Shown: piece after piece, positions 46,610-54,947 of the stretch | How positions within the stretch are numbered: position 1 is the stretch's first letter | Layout of the letters: each line of letters begins with the position of its first letter | Assembly: GCF_014203115.1 (NCBI RefSeq) | Contig: NZ_JACHIJ010000004.1 | Span: 124,001 to 188,000, forward strand | DNA: 64,000 bases | Direction of reading: 5' to 3' | From: Afipia massiliensis | GTDB taxonomy: Bacteria; Pseudomonadota; Alphaproteobacteria; Rhizobiales; Xanthobacteraceae | Made by a program: the position numbers and the translations under genes | Notes under the pieces: generated by a model | Told to the model about the DNA's origin: nothing | Seen by the model: the letters and a program-made list of their open reading frames with translations, nothing else | Databases searched by the model: none

Positions 46610-47545
46610 TTACGAAAATTTTTCAGTGAATGCGGGTTCGAAAAATTTCCATTCGTCGAAGAAGGGCTCAGGCAATTTATACGGCTGGCACTCGATGATC
46701 GCGCGCATCGCACTATCCTGATAGACGCGGAAATACGGGCTCGATCCGCCCGGCAGCGGCACCGGCATGGTTTCCAGCGTGCCGTCACGCTTCAACTTGA
46801 TGGTGAAGACGGCCTCGACCTTCTGCGCTTCGACGCCGCCATAAGGCTTCTTCCAGCACCGCTCCACCTGCTGGCGGAACAGGGCGCCCCAGGTCGCGGA
46901 GTTGTCGGCGGCCTTGCCTCTGGCCGTGCCGAGTGCGGCCTGCGAATTCAGCGCTGCGCCGGTGATGGATTCGCGCGACGGATCGCGCTTGTCGAGCAGG
47001 GCTGCGATCTTCGACTGATCGAAGGTACGCTCGGCCTTCTGCTTCTGCGGCTCCGGCGGCGTGGCTTTCGCCTGCGGCTTCGGCGGCTTCTTGGCCTCTT
47101 CCTTCTTCAATGCTTCCGCGATTGGATCGACTTTCGCCTGATCCGGCTTCTTCTCCGCAGGCTTCTGCTCTTCCTTCGGCTTGTTCTCGGCCACGGGCTT
47201 CGGCGGATCGGGCTTTTTCTCGACCGGCTTTTCCTCGGGCTTGGGTGTGGGTGGCGGCGCCGCCTCGGTGACCACCGGCGGCTTCTTGTCGTCGATCTTG
47301 CCCACAGCGTCATCCACCGGCGGTTTGGGCTCGGCGACCTTCTCCACCATCGGCTTCGGATTTTCCTTTTTGCCGGTCTTCATGCCCGCCATCGCCTTGG
47401 CGAACTGGTCGGCGGAAATGATGTCGACCGGAACGGAATCCTCCGGCATCGACTCGTAGGCCCTGGTCGAGAACGAGACCATGCCCCAGCCGATCACCAG
47501 GGCATGCAAAGCGACAGACGCTGCTACGGTCTTGTCGATCTTCAC
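46610..47545 (-). CDS. tolA: TolA-like energy-transducing envelope protein
   Basis: A 311-residue protein spanning the periplasm from an N-terminal inner-membrane helix (ASVALHALVIGWGMVSF) to the outer-membrane Tol-Pal complex. The centre (about 60-190) is a Lys/Pro/Glu-rich rod, shorter than in E. coli. The C-terminal domain (about 215-305) is TonB/TolA-like, with VERCWKKPYGGVEAQKVEAV and SAMRAIIECQPYKLPEPFFD. It starts at a GTG at 47545, one base after the tolR stop. Confidence 0.92.
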   Translation of the reverse strand: MKIDKTVAASVALHALVIGWGMVSFSTRAYESMPEDSVPVDIISADQFAKAMAGMKTGKKENPKPMVEKVAEPKPPVDDAVGKIDDKKPPVVTEAAPPPTPKPEEKPVEKKPDPPKPVAENKPKEEQKPAEKKPDQAKVDPIAEALKKEEAKKPPKPQAKATPPEPQKQKAERTFDQSKIAALLDKRDPSRESITGAALNSQAALGTARGKAADNSATWGALFRQQVERCWKKPYGGVEAQKVEAVFTIKLKRDGTLETMPVPLPGGSSPYFRVYQDSAMRAIIECQPYKLPEPFFDEWKFFEPAFTEKFS

Positions 47546-47546
47546 G

Positions 47547-47999
47547 TCAGTTTCCCTGCTCGACCTCGGTCACCAGAGCTACGCGCTTGAACCCTGCGGC
47601 GGACAGGCGTCCCATCACGCGCATCACCGTACCGTAATCCACCTTTGTGTCGCCGCGAACAAAGATACGCTCATCCAGGCCGCCACGCGCCTGGGTAACA
47701 GCCGTCAATTTCGGCACCAGTTCGTTCATCGGGATCTCGGTGTTGTTGAGAAACACCTTGCCGGTGAGCTGCACCGAGAGCGTCAGCGGCTCCTTGTCCT
47801 GATCGAGGCTCTTGGCCGCCGTCTGCGGCAGATCGAGCGGCACGCCGACCGTCAGCAGCGGCGCCGACACCATGAAGATGATGAGCAGCACCAGCATCAC
47901 GTCCACCATCGGCGTGACGTTGATCTCGGCCATGACGTTGGCGCGGCGGTAGTGACGGCGTCCACCGCCGCTCGAACCGCCCCCGATGCTCATGCCCAT
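47547..47999 (-). CDS. tolR: Tol-Pal system protein TolR (ExbD/TolR family)
   Basis: A 150-residue proton-channel partner of TolQ. From the ATG at 47999 it has a short Gly/Ser-rich cytoplasmic N-terminus and then one transmembrane helix, MAEINVTPMVDVMLVLLIIF. The Asp in that helix is the conserved proton-carrying residue. The periplasmic domain ends KRVALVTEVEQGN. It lies 37 nt after tolQ. Confidence 0.96.
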   Translation of the reverse strand: MGMSIGGGSSGGGRRHYRRANVMAEINVTPMVDVMLVLLIIFMVSAPLLTVGVPLDLPQTAAKSLDQDKEPLTLSVQLTGKVFLNNTEIPMNELVPKLTAVTQARGGLDERIFVRGDTKVDYGTVMRVMGRLSAAGFKRVALVTEVEQGN

Positions 48000-48036
48000 G
48001 TCGAATATCCCAAGCCGTAGTTCAAGCCGTTCACCT

Positions 48037-48750
48037 TCACGCGCGCTCGTCGATCTGGCGCGACAGGATCGCCGAAAACTCGTCGGCGAACCCTTCAAGC
48101 CGCTGGGCCTGCCGGTTCACCTCCGAGGTGAACTTATTGTAGAAAATTGTCGCCGGAATTGCGGCGATCAGGCCGATGGCGGTGGCAAATAGCGCCTCGG
48201 CGATGCCGGGAGCGACCACCGCAAGCGAGGTGTTTTTCGAGGCGGCAATGGATTGGAAGCTCGACATGATGCCCCAGACGGTGCCGAACAGGCCGACGAA
48301 CGGGCTCGCTGAGCCGACCGTCGCCAGCACCAGCAACCGCCGGTCCAGCCGCTCGACCTCGCGGGCGATCGACACGCTCATCACCTTGTCGATCCGCATC
48401 TGCAAACCTGCAAAGGAGCGCGACTGGCTCTCGAACGAGCGCTTCCACTCGCGCATCGCGGCCACGAACAAGGCGGCCATCGATTGCGTCGGCTTGGCAG
48501 CCAGCGCGCGGTACAGTTCGTCAATGGACTGCCCCGACCAGAACGCCTGTTCGAAGCGGTCCATGGCCTTCTTGGTGCGCGCGTAAAGCAGCATTTTGTC
48601 GATCGCGATGGCCCACACCCACACCGAACAGGCCAGCAGACCGAGCATGATCGTTTTGACGACGAAGTGCGCATGCCAGAACAGCGAGATCAGCGACACG
48701 TCAGCGGATGCCAACGGCAAGGCCGACTGCGCTACGTCTGCTGGATTCAT
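48037..48750 (-). CDS. tolQ: Tol-Pal system protein TolQ
   Basis: A 237-residue inner-membrane proton-channel subunit of the MotA/TolQ/ExbB family. Three transmembrane regions are visible: FVVKTIMLGLLACSVWVWAI, ASPFVGLFGTVWGIMSSFQS, and APGIAEALFATAIGLIAAIP. A cytoplasmic loop lies between the first and second. The ATG at 48750 has GAGAGGA upstream. It is the first gene of tolQRAB and is normally adjacent to ybgC, which here lies about 7.3 kb away. Confidence 0.96.
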   Translation of the reverse strand: MNPADVAQSALPLASADVSLISLFWHAHFVVKTIMLGLLACSVWVWAIAIDKMLLYARTKKAMDRFEQAFWSGQSIDELYRALAAKPTQSMAALFVAAMREWKRSFESQSRSFAGLQMRIDKVMSVSIAREVERLDRRLLVLATVGSASPFVGLFGTVWGIMSSFQSIAASKNTSLAVVAPGIAEALFATAIGLIAAIPATIFYNKFTSEVNRQAQRLEGFADEFSAILSRQIDERA

Positions 48751-49075
48751 GATCGGTATCCTCTCAAAGCGATTGTCCTGTTTCACGCGCGAATGGCGGC
48801 TGGTCATGGCCGCCGCCAAGCGACGACCGTCGCAGCGAAAACGCTAACGCTGCCGATCGCCCCGTTCCGGTCTCGTGTCGCGTGGGATGGCCTGTCCCAA
48901 GGCCGGGTCCTGAATCCCCTGCTAACGTGTCAAAACGAGGGCTGCCGGCATCGCTTTAGCCCAACTAACAAAACGCTAATCAGGGTTAAGGCGGAGTTAC
49001 CGCAGGCGGTTCTGAGCCCGAAAATGGCCATCGCGCCAGCATCCTGCTGCTGCCGGAAGCGGGTTCCGGGGCGAA
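48751..49075. other. 325-nt gap upstream of tolQ
   Basis: This is the tolQ promoter region and the 3' side of the minus-strand transporter gene. No coding frame with family similarity, no clear terminator and no strong dyad was seen, so transcription from upstream genes could read into tolQ. Confidence 0.5.
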
Positions 49076-50059
49076 TTAAGGCGCCGGTGTGGATGTGCGC
49101 CGCAGGCTCCGGACCAGGGGTTTGAGCAGTTGCGGCGAGACGTAAATCGGGAACTGGGCCAGCGCGAAATACAGCCAGGTCAGACCCGGCAACGCCCCGT
49201 CGGTCCCCGCCAGCATCAGGCCCATGTTGCGCTGAGACGCCATCAGCCCCAGCGCCAGCGCGCGTTCAGCACCGGCCTTGCGGAACACCAGCGCGGTGGC
49301 GCCGAGCAGCACGGCGAAGACCGCGAAGGCAAACACGGTGAGCAGCAGCACGCGGATGGGTTGAGCCCAGAAACTCGCCGCCACCGTGCCCATCACGGCG
49401 CTGACGAACACCAGCAGCACCAGAATGTTGAAGCCGTCGATGGACTGCCTGTAACGGACGATGGCTTCCGCGCCGACCAGACGGCGGATCAAAGCAGCGA
49501 CGAAAATCGCACCGGCGAGCATCGCGAACAGCTTCAATCCCAATGCGAGCGGCGACAGCGTCAGCGCGCTTCCGAAAAACAGCCAGGCGAACAGCGGCGC
49601 ACTCAGCGGCACCAGCGCGGTCCCGGTGACAAGCGTGATCAGGACCAGCGTCGAATCCAGCCCCATCAGCGCAACCAGCGCGGGCGACGCCATCATCGGC
49701 GACGCCACAGCCTGAAGCATCAGGCCGAGAAACAGATCCGGCGCGGATCGGTCGATGCCGGTGACAATGCCGCCGAGGCCGAACAGCAGCGGCACCGCGA
49801 AACTGCTCCAGAGCGTCGCGCCGATCACCAGCGCCGACCGCGCGAGATGGCCGCGCATCGCGGCGACATCGACCCGCATGAACGAAATACAGAGCAGCAG
49901 GAAGATCGCCTCGGTGACATAAGGCTTCAAAAATACGCCGAGCGGTGGAACGGCGATGCCGATGAAAACCAGCGCCGCGATTGCACGCGCGCCCTGACGG
50001 CCAAGCCAGGCGAGCGCCGCCACAGGCAAGGCAAGTGAATGCTGCATGATCGCAGGCAT
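49076..50059 (-). CDS. Bile acid:sodium symporter (BASS/SBF)-like transporter
   Basis: A 327-residue membrane protein with nine to ten hydrophobic helices. The ATG at 50059 follows GGGAG. ASPMMASPALVALMGLDSTL and ERALALGLMASQRNMGLMLA are the two broken-helix regions typical of BASS transporters; SQRNMGL is the most telling. The substrate cannot be inferred. It is the first gene of the accessory block between tolQ and ybgC, and is divergent from the DUF6498 gene. Confidence 0.8.
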   Translation of the reverse strand: MPAIMQHSLALPVAALAWLGRQGARAIAALVFIGIAVPPLGVFLKPYVTEAIFLLLCISFMRVDVAAMRGHLARSALVIGATLWSSFAVPLLFGLGGIVTGIDRSAPDLFLGLMLQAVASPMMASPALVALMGLDSTLVLITLVTGTALVPLSAPLFAWLFFGSALTLSPLALGLKLFAMLAGAIFVAALIRRLVGAEAIVRYRQSIDGFNILVLLVFVSAVMGTVAASFWAQPIRVLLLTVFAFAVFAVLLGATALVFRKAGAERALALGLMASQRNMGLMLAGTDGALPGLTWLYFALAQFPIYVSPQLLKPLVRSLRRTSTPAP

Positions 50060-50346
50060 AGTGACTCCCGCAGGCCCAATAAGAGAGGCCCTGATCCGAT
50101 GGATTGGATGACAAAAGGAAGCGGTTGATGCATGCCGTGAGCGCAAACCGGCGCTCGCATGCGATCGCGGGGATCAGCCTACCAGATGCCGCTGCATGAG
50201 ACGGCTCGCCACCAGCGGCGGCGCAATGAGATGACGTTCCTGATCATGCTGTATTCAAACCCATCCGGGATGCGATGGCAATTGGAATGACCTTCAGCCA
50301 AACTCAAGTGCTTTGTTTGTGACGCAGGATCGGATTTAATCGACGG

Positions 50347-51045
50347 ATGACATCCACCGTCCCGACCACGACCAATTCAGGCGCATCGCGGCGCGGCGCG
50401 TTCACGTCGTCGATCCTGATCCTGTCGAACCTGGTGCCGCTCCTGGGAATCCTGTTCTGGGGCTGGGACACGTTCGTGCTGCTGTGTCTCTATTGCCTGG
50501 AGACCGCGGTGATCGGGTTCTGGACCATTGCGCGGGTCGCGACGATGTCCCGCGATCCGGGCTCTGTTGCGGGACGCAGCATTGCCGGCACTCTCGCTCT
50601 CGCGGGATTCTTTACGTTGCATGCCGGGCTGTTCATGACCGTACACATGCTGTTCATCTACACGCTGTTCGCGGGCCTGTGGGCCGGGCGCATTCACGAT
50701 GCACGGGATTTCATCAGCCTGATCGTGATCGGCAAGGATTTGTGGATTCCGCTGCTGGCGCTGTTCGTGGGCCAGGGCGCGATCTTCATCAACGACGCGG
50801 TGAACCGTTTCGTGTTCGCGAAGCCGCCGCTGACCGGCGCCGACACCGGCGCGATCATGGGCGATTTCTACAAACGCATCGTGATCATGCATGTGGCGAT
50901 CATGGGCGGCGCGTTCATCGCGCAGGCGATCGGAACCGCCGCGCCGCTGATTGTGCTGGTGCTGCTCAAGGTCGCGATTGAGATCCGGTTCACGATGCGG
51001 AGCAAAAATGCCGGAATGCCGGTTTCCTCGCCTGCAGGTGGCTGA
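50347..51045 (+). CDS. DUF6498 family membrane protein
   Basis: A 232-residue integral membrane protein with about six helices. LILSNLVPLLGILFWGWDTF and VLLCLYCLETAVIGFWTIAR match the N-terminus of the DUF6498 family. FFTLHAGLFMTVHMLFIYTL and RIVIMHVAIMGGAFIAQAIG are further helices with a histidine each. There is no known function. It is alone on the plus strand, 227 nt before the dioxygenase gene, in the accessory block. Confidence 0.75.
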   Translation: MTSTVPTTTNSGASRRGAFTSSILILSNLVPLLGILFWGWDTFVLLCLYCLETAVIGFWTIARVATMSRDPGSVAGRSIAGTLALAGFFTLHAGLFMTVHMLFIYTLFAGLWAGRIHDARDFISLIVIGKDLWIPLLALFVGQGAIFINDAVNRFVFAKPPLTGADTGAIMGDFYKRIVIMHVAIMGGAFIAQAIGTAAPLIVLVLLKVAIEIRFTMRSKNAGMPVSSPAGG

Positions 51046-51113
51046 CACGCGCGCACGTGATGCATATCCACCCGTTGAACGAAACCGCGTCGCCGGTTAG
51101 AATTCGTCCGCTA

Positions 51114-51161
51114 TGAAATTCATGACACTCAGCATCCGCTCGGCCTTCTTTCAAACCTGAT
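51114..51161 (+). CDS. Possible 15-residue upstream peptide before the dioxygenase gene
   Basis: ATG at 51114 followed by 14 codons (MKFMTLSIRSAFFQT) and TGA. A GCCTGCTTGCAGGC hairpin follows at about 51170-51183. It sits in the 227-nt leader of the phytanoyl-CoA dioxygenase gene and could be a leader peptide. It is short, with no clear ribosome-binding site. Confidence 0.2.
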
Positions 51162-51272
51162 CGGCCCCGCCTGCTTGCAGGCAAAAGCCGGGTTTGAAAA
51201 AGCCCAATCCAATAGCCGGCCTCGCTTCCAACAGCGAACGTCTGCGGCTGGCCGATGTCATGAGAGTTTCCT

Positions 51273-52070
51273 ATGCCCCACACTGCAGAACCTGCACGTG
51301 CGCTGACCGATGCGCAAATCGAACAGTTCATCCGCGATGGATACGTGAAGATTGAACGGGCCTTTCCCCGCGAACTTACTGATCAAGGCCGAGACATTCT
51401 TTGGCGCGACACCGGTTGCGATCCGGATAATCCGAAGACATGGACAAGGCCTGTCATTCGACTGGGCCAATATGGACAACAGCCATTCGCGATGGCTGCA
51501 AATACCCCGATCCTTCATCATGCGTTCGACCAGCTTGCCGGCAAGGATCGCTGGCAGCCTCGCATGAGTCTCGGCACTTTCCCTGTGCGGTTTCCCTCGC
51601 CCGAGGATCCGGGCGACGCAGGGTGGCATATCGACGTCAGTTTCGGGACAGAGCATCCCGATTTCATGGAGTGGCGGGCGAACGTCACCTCGAAGGACCG
51701 GGCGCTGCTGATGTTGTTCCTGTTCTCCGATGTCGGCCAAGAGGATGCACCGACTCGTATTCGCGCAGGATCGCATCTCGATATCGCGAGGATACTCGCC
51801 CCAGCGGGCGAGAACGGTTTGACGCTCAGGGAGCTTGCCGCTAACGGCTTCGCGGAGACAGCGGAGTTGCCGGAGGTGCTGGCGACGGGCGACGCGGGAA
51901 CAGTCTATCTCTGCCACCCGTTTCTTGTGCATGCGGCTCAGCCGCATCGCGGCACCCGGCCGCGGTTTATGGCTCAGCCACCGCTTTTGCCGGCTGTGCC
52001 GTTATCGCTCGATAGACATCACGATGACTATTCGCCGGTAGAACAAGCGATCCGGTTAGCGCTGACGTAG
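51273..52070 (+). CDS. Phytanoyl-CoA dioxygenase family protein
   Basis: A 265-residue Fe(II)/2-oxoglutarate-dependent oxygenase of the PhyH family. The ligand set is visible: GWHIDVSFG gives His119 and Asp121, and FLVHAAQPHRGTRPRF gives the distal His (His220 or His225) and a 2-oxoglutarate-binding Arg near 230. LTDAQIEQFIRDGYVKIERA is the family N-terminus. The substrate is unknown, since many relatives act on small secondary metabolites. The 5' leader is long and may be regulated. Confidence 0.85.
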   Translation: MPHTAEPARALTDAQIEQFIRDGYVKIERAFPRELTDQGRDILWRDTGCDPDNPKTWTRPVIRLGQYGQQPFAMAANTPILHHAFDQLAGKDRWQPRMSLGTFPVRFPSPEDPGDAGWHIDVSFGTEHPDFMEWRANVTSKDRALLMLFLFSDVGQEDAPTRIRAGSHLDIARILAPAGENGLTLRELAANGFAETAELPEVLATGDAGTVYLCHPFLVHAAQPHRGTRPRFMAQPPLLPAVPLSLDRHHDDYSPVEQAIRLALT

Positions 52071-52084
52071 CGATCCGTAAAATA

Positions 52085-52117
52085 AAACCGCCCACCTCTA
52101 AGCGAGATGGGCGGTTT
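52085..52117. terminator. Bidirectional intrinsic terminator
   Basis: AAACCGCCCACCTC pairs with GAGATGGGCGGTTT with one mismatch around a TAAGC loop. It lies between the convergent dioxygenase and DUF2852 genes. Confidence 0.8.
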
Positions 52118-52141
52118 CGTTAGCCAGTCAGGAGACGGGGT

Positions 52142-52648
52142 TTATCCCTGCGGCTGATCGTTCGGCGGCGTCGGGCGCTGCTTGTGCTGCGCCATGAAGG
52201 CGTCGAACTCTTCCTTGTCCTTGGCGTGACGCAGGCGGTCGAGGAAGTCCTTGAACTCGGTCTGCTCTTCCTCAAGACGGCGCAGCGTCTCCATGCGGTA
52301 GTCATCGAAGGCGCGGTTGCCGCTCGACGGCGCATAGTATCCGCGGCCTTCCATACGGCTGCGCATCCGCTCCATCTTGTCCTGCATGCGCTCCATCTTG
52401 TCGGCCCAGCGGCCGTGACGATCATGAGACCAGCAACCCATGTTTCTACTCCAGAGTGAGTAAGCGAGAGCGGCCAACCCGAGCGGCCACCAGATGATGA
52501 AACCAGCCACGATCAGGATGATCCGGCCGGGATGAAAACCCGGACGCCAATCGGGGCGAGATTCGTAGTTGTCGTGACGCGGTCCGGCCCAGGCAGGGCG
52601 GCCCCATCTGTCGAGGTGTGCGGTGTTGGCGTTTGCGGGGTTCGCCAT
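52142..52648 (-). CDS. DUF2852 family membrane protein
   Basis: A 168-residue protein with one hydrophobic segment (ILIVAGFIIWWPLGLAALAY, about 45-65) and a basic/acidic helical C-terminus (about 85-140, MERMQDKMERMRSRME then EEEQTEFKDFLDRLRHAKD). This is the DUF2852 layout, function unknown. The ATG at 52648 lies 33 bp downstream of a perfect ATGTAAAT/ATTTACAT dyad that matches the operator of the TetR gene next door, so it is very probably repressed by that regulator. Confidence 0.85.
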   Translation of the reverse strand: MANPANANTAHLDRWGRPAWAGPRHDNYESRPDWRPGFHPGRIILIVAGFIIWWPLGLAALAYSLWSRNMGCWSHDRHGRWADKMERMQDKMERMRSRMEGRGYYAPSSGNRAFDDYRMETLRRLEEEQTEFKDFLDRLRHAKDKEEFDAFMAQHKQRPTPPNDQPQG

Positions 52649-52680
52649 AAACGTCCTCCCTGAGTTTCACGCTTCCGTGA

Positions 52681-52699
52681 ATGTAAATAACATTTACAT
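52681..52699. promoter_or_regulatory. TetR operator upstream of the DUF2852 gene
   Basis: ATGTAAAT at 52681-52688 and ATTTACAT at 52692-52699 are exact reverse complements with AAC between. The same ATGTAAA/TTTACAT half-sites flank the start of the TetR gene at 53433-53459. Confidence 0.75.
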
Positions 52700-52752
52700 A
52701 GATAAAACATCCGGGGATTTTGTCAAGCGGAGCCTCACTCGGGTCCGAAAAA

Positions 52753-53421
52753 TTATTTGGAGGACGCGGCGTGCCGGTGCTGATCGGTCGGGAACCCGAG
52801 CCCCTTGAGATAAATCAGCACGCCCGCCTCCAGCAGATCTTCCGGCGACATCGGCAGCTTGCGGCGCGCGGCATCGCCGCGTCCGAACAGCGACGCGATG
52901 CCGTGGGACATCGACCAGATGTGAAGCGCCATCATCATCGCGGGCGGACGCGGCACGCCCGGAGGCGCCATCGCGACCAGCCGTTCCGATGCTGCGCGAA
53001 TGACCGCAAAGGCGCGTTCGCCGGCGAGCAGCAAAGCCGGATTGCTCTCGAGCGGAACGCCCGATTCAAACATTGCCGAGTAATAGGCGGGGTTTTCGCG
53101 CGCGAAGGCGAGATAGGCTTTGCCGATGCGCTGGAATGCCGTCGGCGTATCGGGCTGGCCATCGTCCCACGCGGCGGTGAGCTGCGCTTCGAATTGCTCG
53201 AAGCCCTGCTGCGCAACACTGGCGAGCAACTCGTCGCGGTCGCGGAAATGTCGATACGGCGCTGCCGGACTGACACCGGCCGACCGCGCGGCTTCGGCGA
53301 AGGTGAAACCTGCCGGACCCTTGTTCGCAATCAGATCGAGCGCGGCCTGCACCAGCGCTTCTTTCAGATTGCCGTGATGGTACCCGCCGTCACGACGGCC
53401 GCGACCCTTGTTCCAGCTCAT
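52753..53421 (-). CDS. TetR/AcrR family regulator (WHG-type C-terminal domain)
   Basis: A 222-residue repressor. The N-terminus RDGGYHHGNLKEALVQAALD is the typical start of this TetR subgroup, and the helix-turn-helix covers about 18-62 (FTFAEAARSAGVSPAAPYRH). The ligand domain contains LAFARENPAYYSAMFESGVP and MALHIWSMSHGIASLFGRG, consistent with the WHG family. Its own promoter region carries a perfect operator-like dyad 12 bp before the ATG. A second copy stands before the downstream DUF2852 gene, which predicts a small regulon with autoregulation. Confidence 0.9.
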   Translation of the reverse strand: MSWNKGRGRRDGGYHHGNLKEALVQAALDLIANKGPAGFTFAEAARSAGVSPAAPYRHFRDRDELLASVAQQGFEQFEAQLTAAWDDGQPDTPTAFQRIGKAYLAFARENPAYYSAMFESGVPLESNPALLLAGERAFAVIRAASERLVAMAPPGVPRPPAMMMALHIWSMSHGIASLFGRGDAARRKLPMSPEDLLEAGVLIYLKGLGFPTDQHRHAASSK

Positions 53422-53432
53422 TTTGCGTATCT

Positions 53433-53459
53433 ACTCATGTAAACCTCTTTTACATGAGT
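53433..53459. promoter_or_regulatory. Perfect 27-bp dyad, autoregulatory TetR operator
   Basis: ACTCATGTAAA at 53433-53443 and TTTACATGAGT at 53449-53459 are exact reverse complements around CCTCT. It sits 12 bp before the tetR ATG at 53421. Confidence 0.8.
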
Positions 53460-53471
53460 TGCGCCCAGCCG

Positions 53472-54140
53472 TCACCAAGCCTTTGTCCCCGCTGGCGAAG
53501 GCCCGCAGATCAAATCCACCGTTCCTTTTGCAATGGCTTCCAGCTCGGCGCGCGGCAGGCGGGCTCGTGAGCGGATCGCCAGCGCCTCGACGGTCGATGC
53601 CGCGATCTGCGACAGGACCTGCACATTCGCCGTGGGCGGCAGTTCGCCAGTCTCCACCGCAATCTGGAAACGCTTGGCCAGCGTGCGCTGTGTCGAACCC
53701 AGCGCCCTCTGCACCAGAGGACGGATCTCCGGATCGGCCATCGCTTCAGATGTCGCCGTCATCACGGTAAAGCAGCCGCGCGGGCCATTTTCGCCGGCGA
53801 GATAGACGTCGAGCGCGATCGCATAGATCTTTTCCAGCATCTGCCGCAGCGTCAGCCCAGGCGCGAAAGCAGGCGCAAAGGTCGCCGCCATTTCGGCGCG
53901 GTAACGCTCATAGGCCTTCAGAAACAGCTCACGCTTGTCGCCGAACGTCCCGTAGAGACTCGGCCGGTTGATCCCCATCGCTTCACTCAGGTCGTCGAGC
54001 GAGGTCGCCGCGAAACCGCCGTCCCTGAACGTGTCCATCGCCTTGCCCAGCGCCACGTCCGGCTCGAAGGCGCGCGGACGCCCGCGCTTTTTCGGCGGAT
54101 CAACTGCTGGCTTCGGTGGATTCTGCTTTTTTTGTACCAT
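53472..54140 (-). CDS. TetR/AcrR family transcriptional regulator
   Basis: A 222-residue regulator. A basic N-terminal extension (MVQKKQNPPKPAVDPPKKRG) precedes the helix-turn-helix at about 28-72 (FAATSLDDLSEAMGINRPSL and YGTFGDKRELFLKAYERY). The C-terminus includes LDVYLAGENGPRGCFTVMTA and the helical QTTLAKRF-type segment near 145. It is divergent from the GST gene with an 88-nt gap that contains a CCGCAT/ATGCGG dyad, so it probably represses the GST and itself. The ligand is unknown; electrophiles are plausible because the target is a GST. Confidence 0.88.
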   Translation of the reverse strand: MVQKKQNPPKPAVDPPKKRGRPRAFEPDVALGKAMDTFRDGGFAATSLDDLSEAMGINRPSLYGTFGDKRELFLKAYERYRAEMAATFAPAFAPGLTLRQMLEKIYAIALDVYLAGENGPRGCFTVMTATSEAMADPEIRPLVQRALGSTQRTLAKRFQIAVETGELPPTANVQVLSQIAASTVEALAIRSRARLPRAELEAIAKGTVDLICGPSPAGTKAW

Positions 54141-54160
54141 ATCGCAAATAATTCTCTTGA

Positions 54161-54179
54161 CCGCATTTAATTTATGCGG
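54161..54179. promoter_or_regulatory. CCGCAT-N7-ATGCGG dyad between tetR and GST
   Basis: CCGCAT at 54161-54166 and ATGCGG at 54174-54179 are exact reverse complements around TTAATTT. The dyad is 21 bp from the tetR ATG and 49 bp from the GST ATG, as expected for a shared operator. Confidence 0.5.
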
Positions 54180-54228
54180 AACGGTATAAAAATCAAGGAC
54201 GCACCGGTTTCAACCAAGGAGATGCACC

Positions 54229-54873
54229 ATGGACCTCTATTTCTCTCCCCTCGCCTGCTCGATGGCAACCCGCATCGCGCTTTATGAAGCCGGCGCCGAC
54301 GCCCGCTACCTCGAGGTCGATCCGAAATCCAAGAAAGTGCTGCAGGACAATTCGGATTTCCGCAGCGTGAATCCGCTCGGCCTTGTCCCGACCATCAGCA
54401 CCGATGACGGTCTCGTCCTCACCGAGAACGCCGCTATCCTTCAGTATGTCGCCGACCGTTTCCCGAATGCCGGCATCGGCACTGATGCGGGGATCGAGCG
54501 CAGCCGGTTGCAGCAGTGGCTGTGTTTTGTCGGCACCGAATTGCACAAGGGATTGTTCGTCACCCTGCTCGACCGGAAGGCGCCGGCTGATGTCCACGCA
54601 TATACGTTGGCCAAGGGGATTTCACGGCTCGACTATCTCAACAGCTATCTCGATGGACGCGAATTCCTGCTCGATCATTTCAGCGTGGCCGACGCCTATC
54701 TCGGCACAGTGCTGAACTGGACCATGGCGACGCCGCCGATTGACCTCAAGAAGTGGCCTGCGATCAACGATTACCTGGCTCGGTTCAAGACGCGACCAAG
54801 CGTGATGAAAGCTCTTGCCGAGGAGTTCGAACTCTACAAGGCCGAGATCGCGCGCCACAAGGCGGCAGCGTAA
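54229..54873 (+). CDS. Glutathione S-transferase, beta-class-like
   Basis: A 214-residue GST that conjugates glutathione to electrophiles in the cytosol. The N-terminal thioredoxin fold begins MDLYFSPLACSMATRIALYE with Cys10 in the position of the beta-class active cysteine. NPLGLVPTISTDDGLVLTEN holds the cis-Pro and the Glu/Asn-Ala glutathione contacts. The C-terminal helical domain follows from about 90 (LQQWLCFVGTELHKGLF). AAGGAG lies 7 nt before the ATG. It is divergent from a TetR gene. Confidence 0.9.
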   Translation: MDLYFSPLACSMATRIALYEAGADARYLEVDPKSKKVLQDNSDFRSVNPLGLVPTISTDDGLVLTENAAILQYVADRFPNAGIGTDAGIERSRLQQWLCFVGTELHKGLFVTLLDRKAPADVHAYTLAKGISRLDYLNSYLDGREFLLDHFSVADAYLGTVLNWTMATPPIDLKKWPAINDYLARFKTRPSVMKALAEEFELYKAEIARHKAAA

Positions 54874-54892
54874 CTCTCTGACGGCAACTCAG

Positions 54893-54931
54893 GCGGCGTT
54901 GCGCACCCCCTCGCGCACGCCGCTCCTTTTT
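54893..54931 (+). terminator. Intrinsic terminator after the GST gene
   Basis: GCGGCGTTGCGC at 54893-54904 pairs with GCGCACGCCGC at 54913-54923 with one bulged base, followed by TCCTTTTT. Confidence 0.6.
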
Positions 54932-54947
54932 ACAAACTGTTCCTGGA

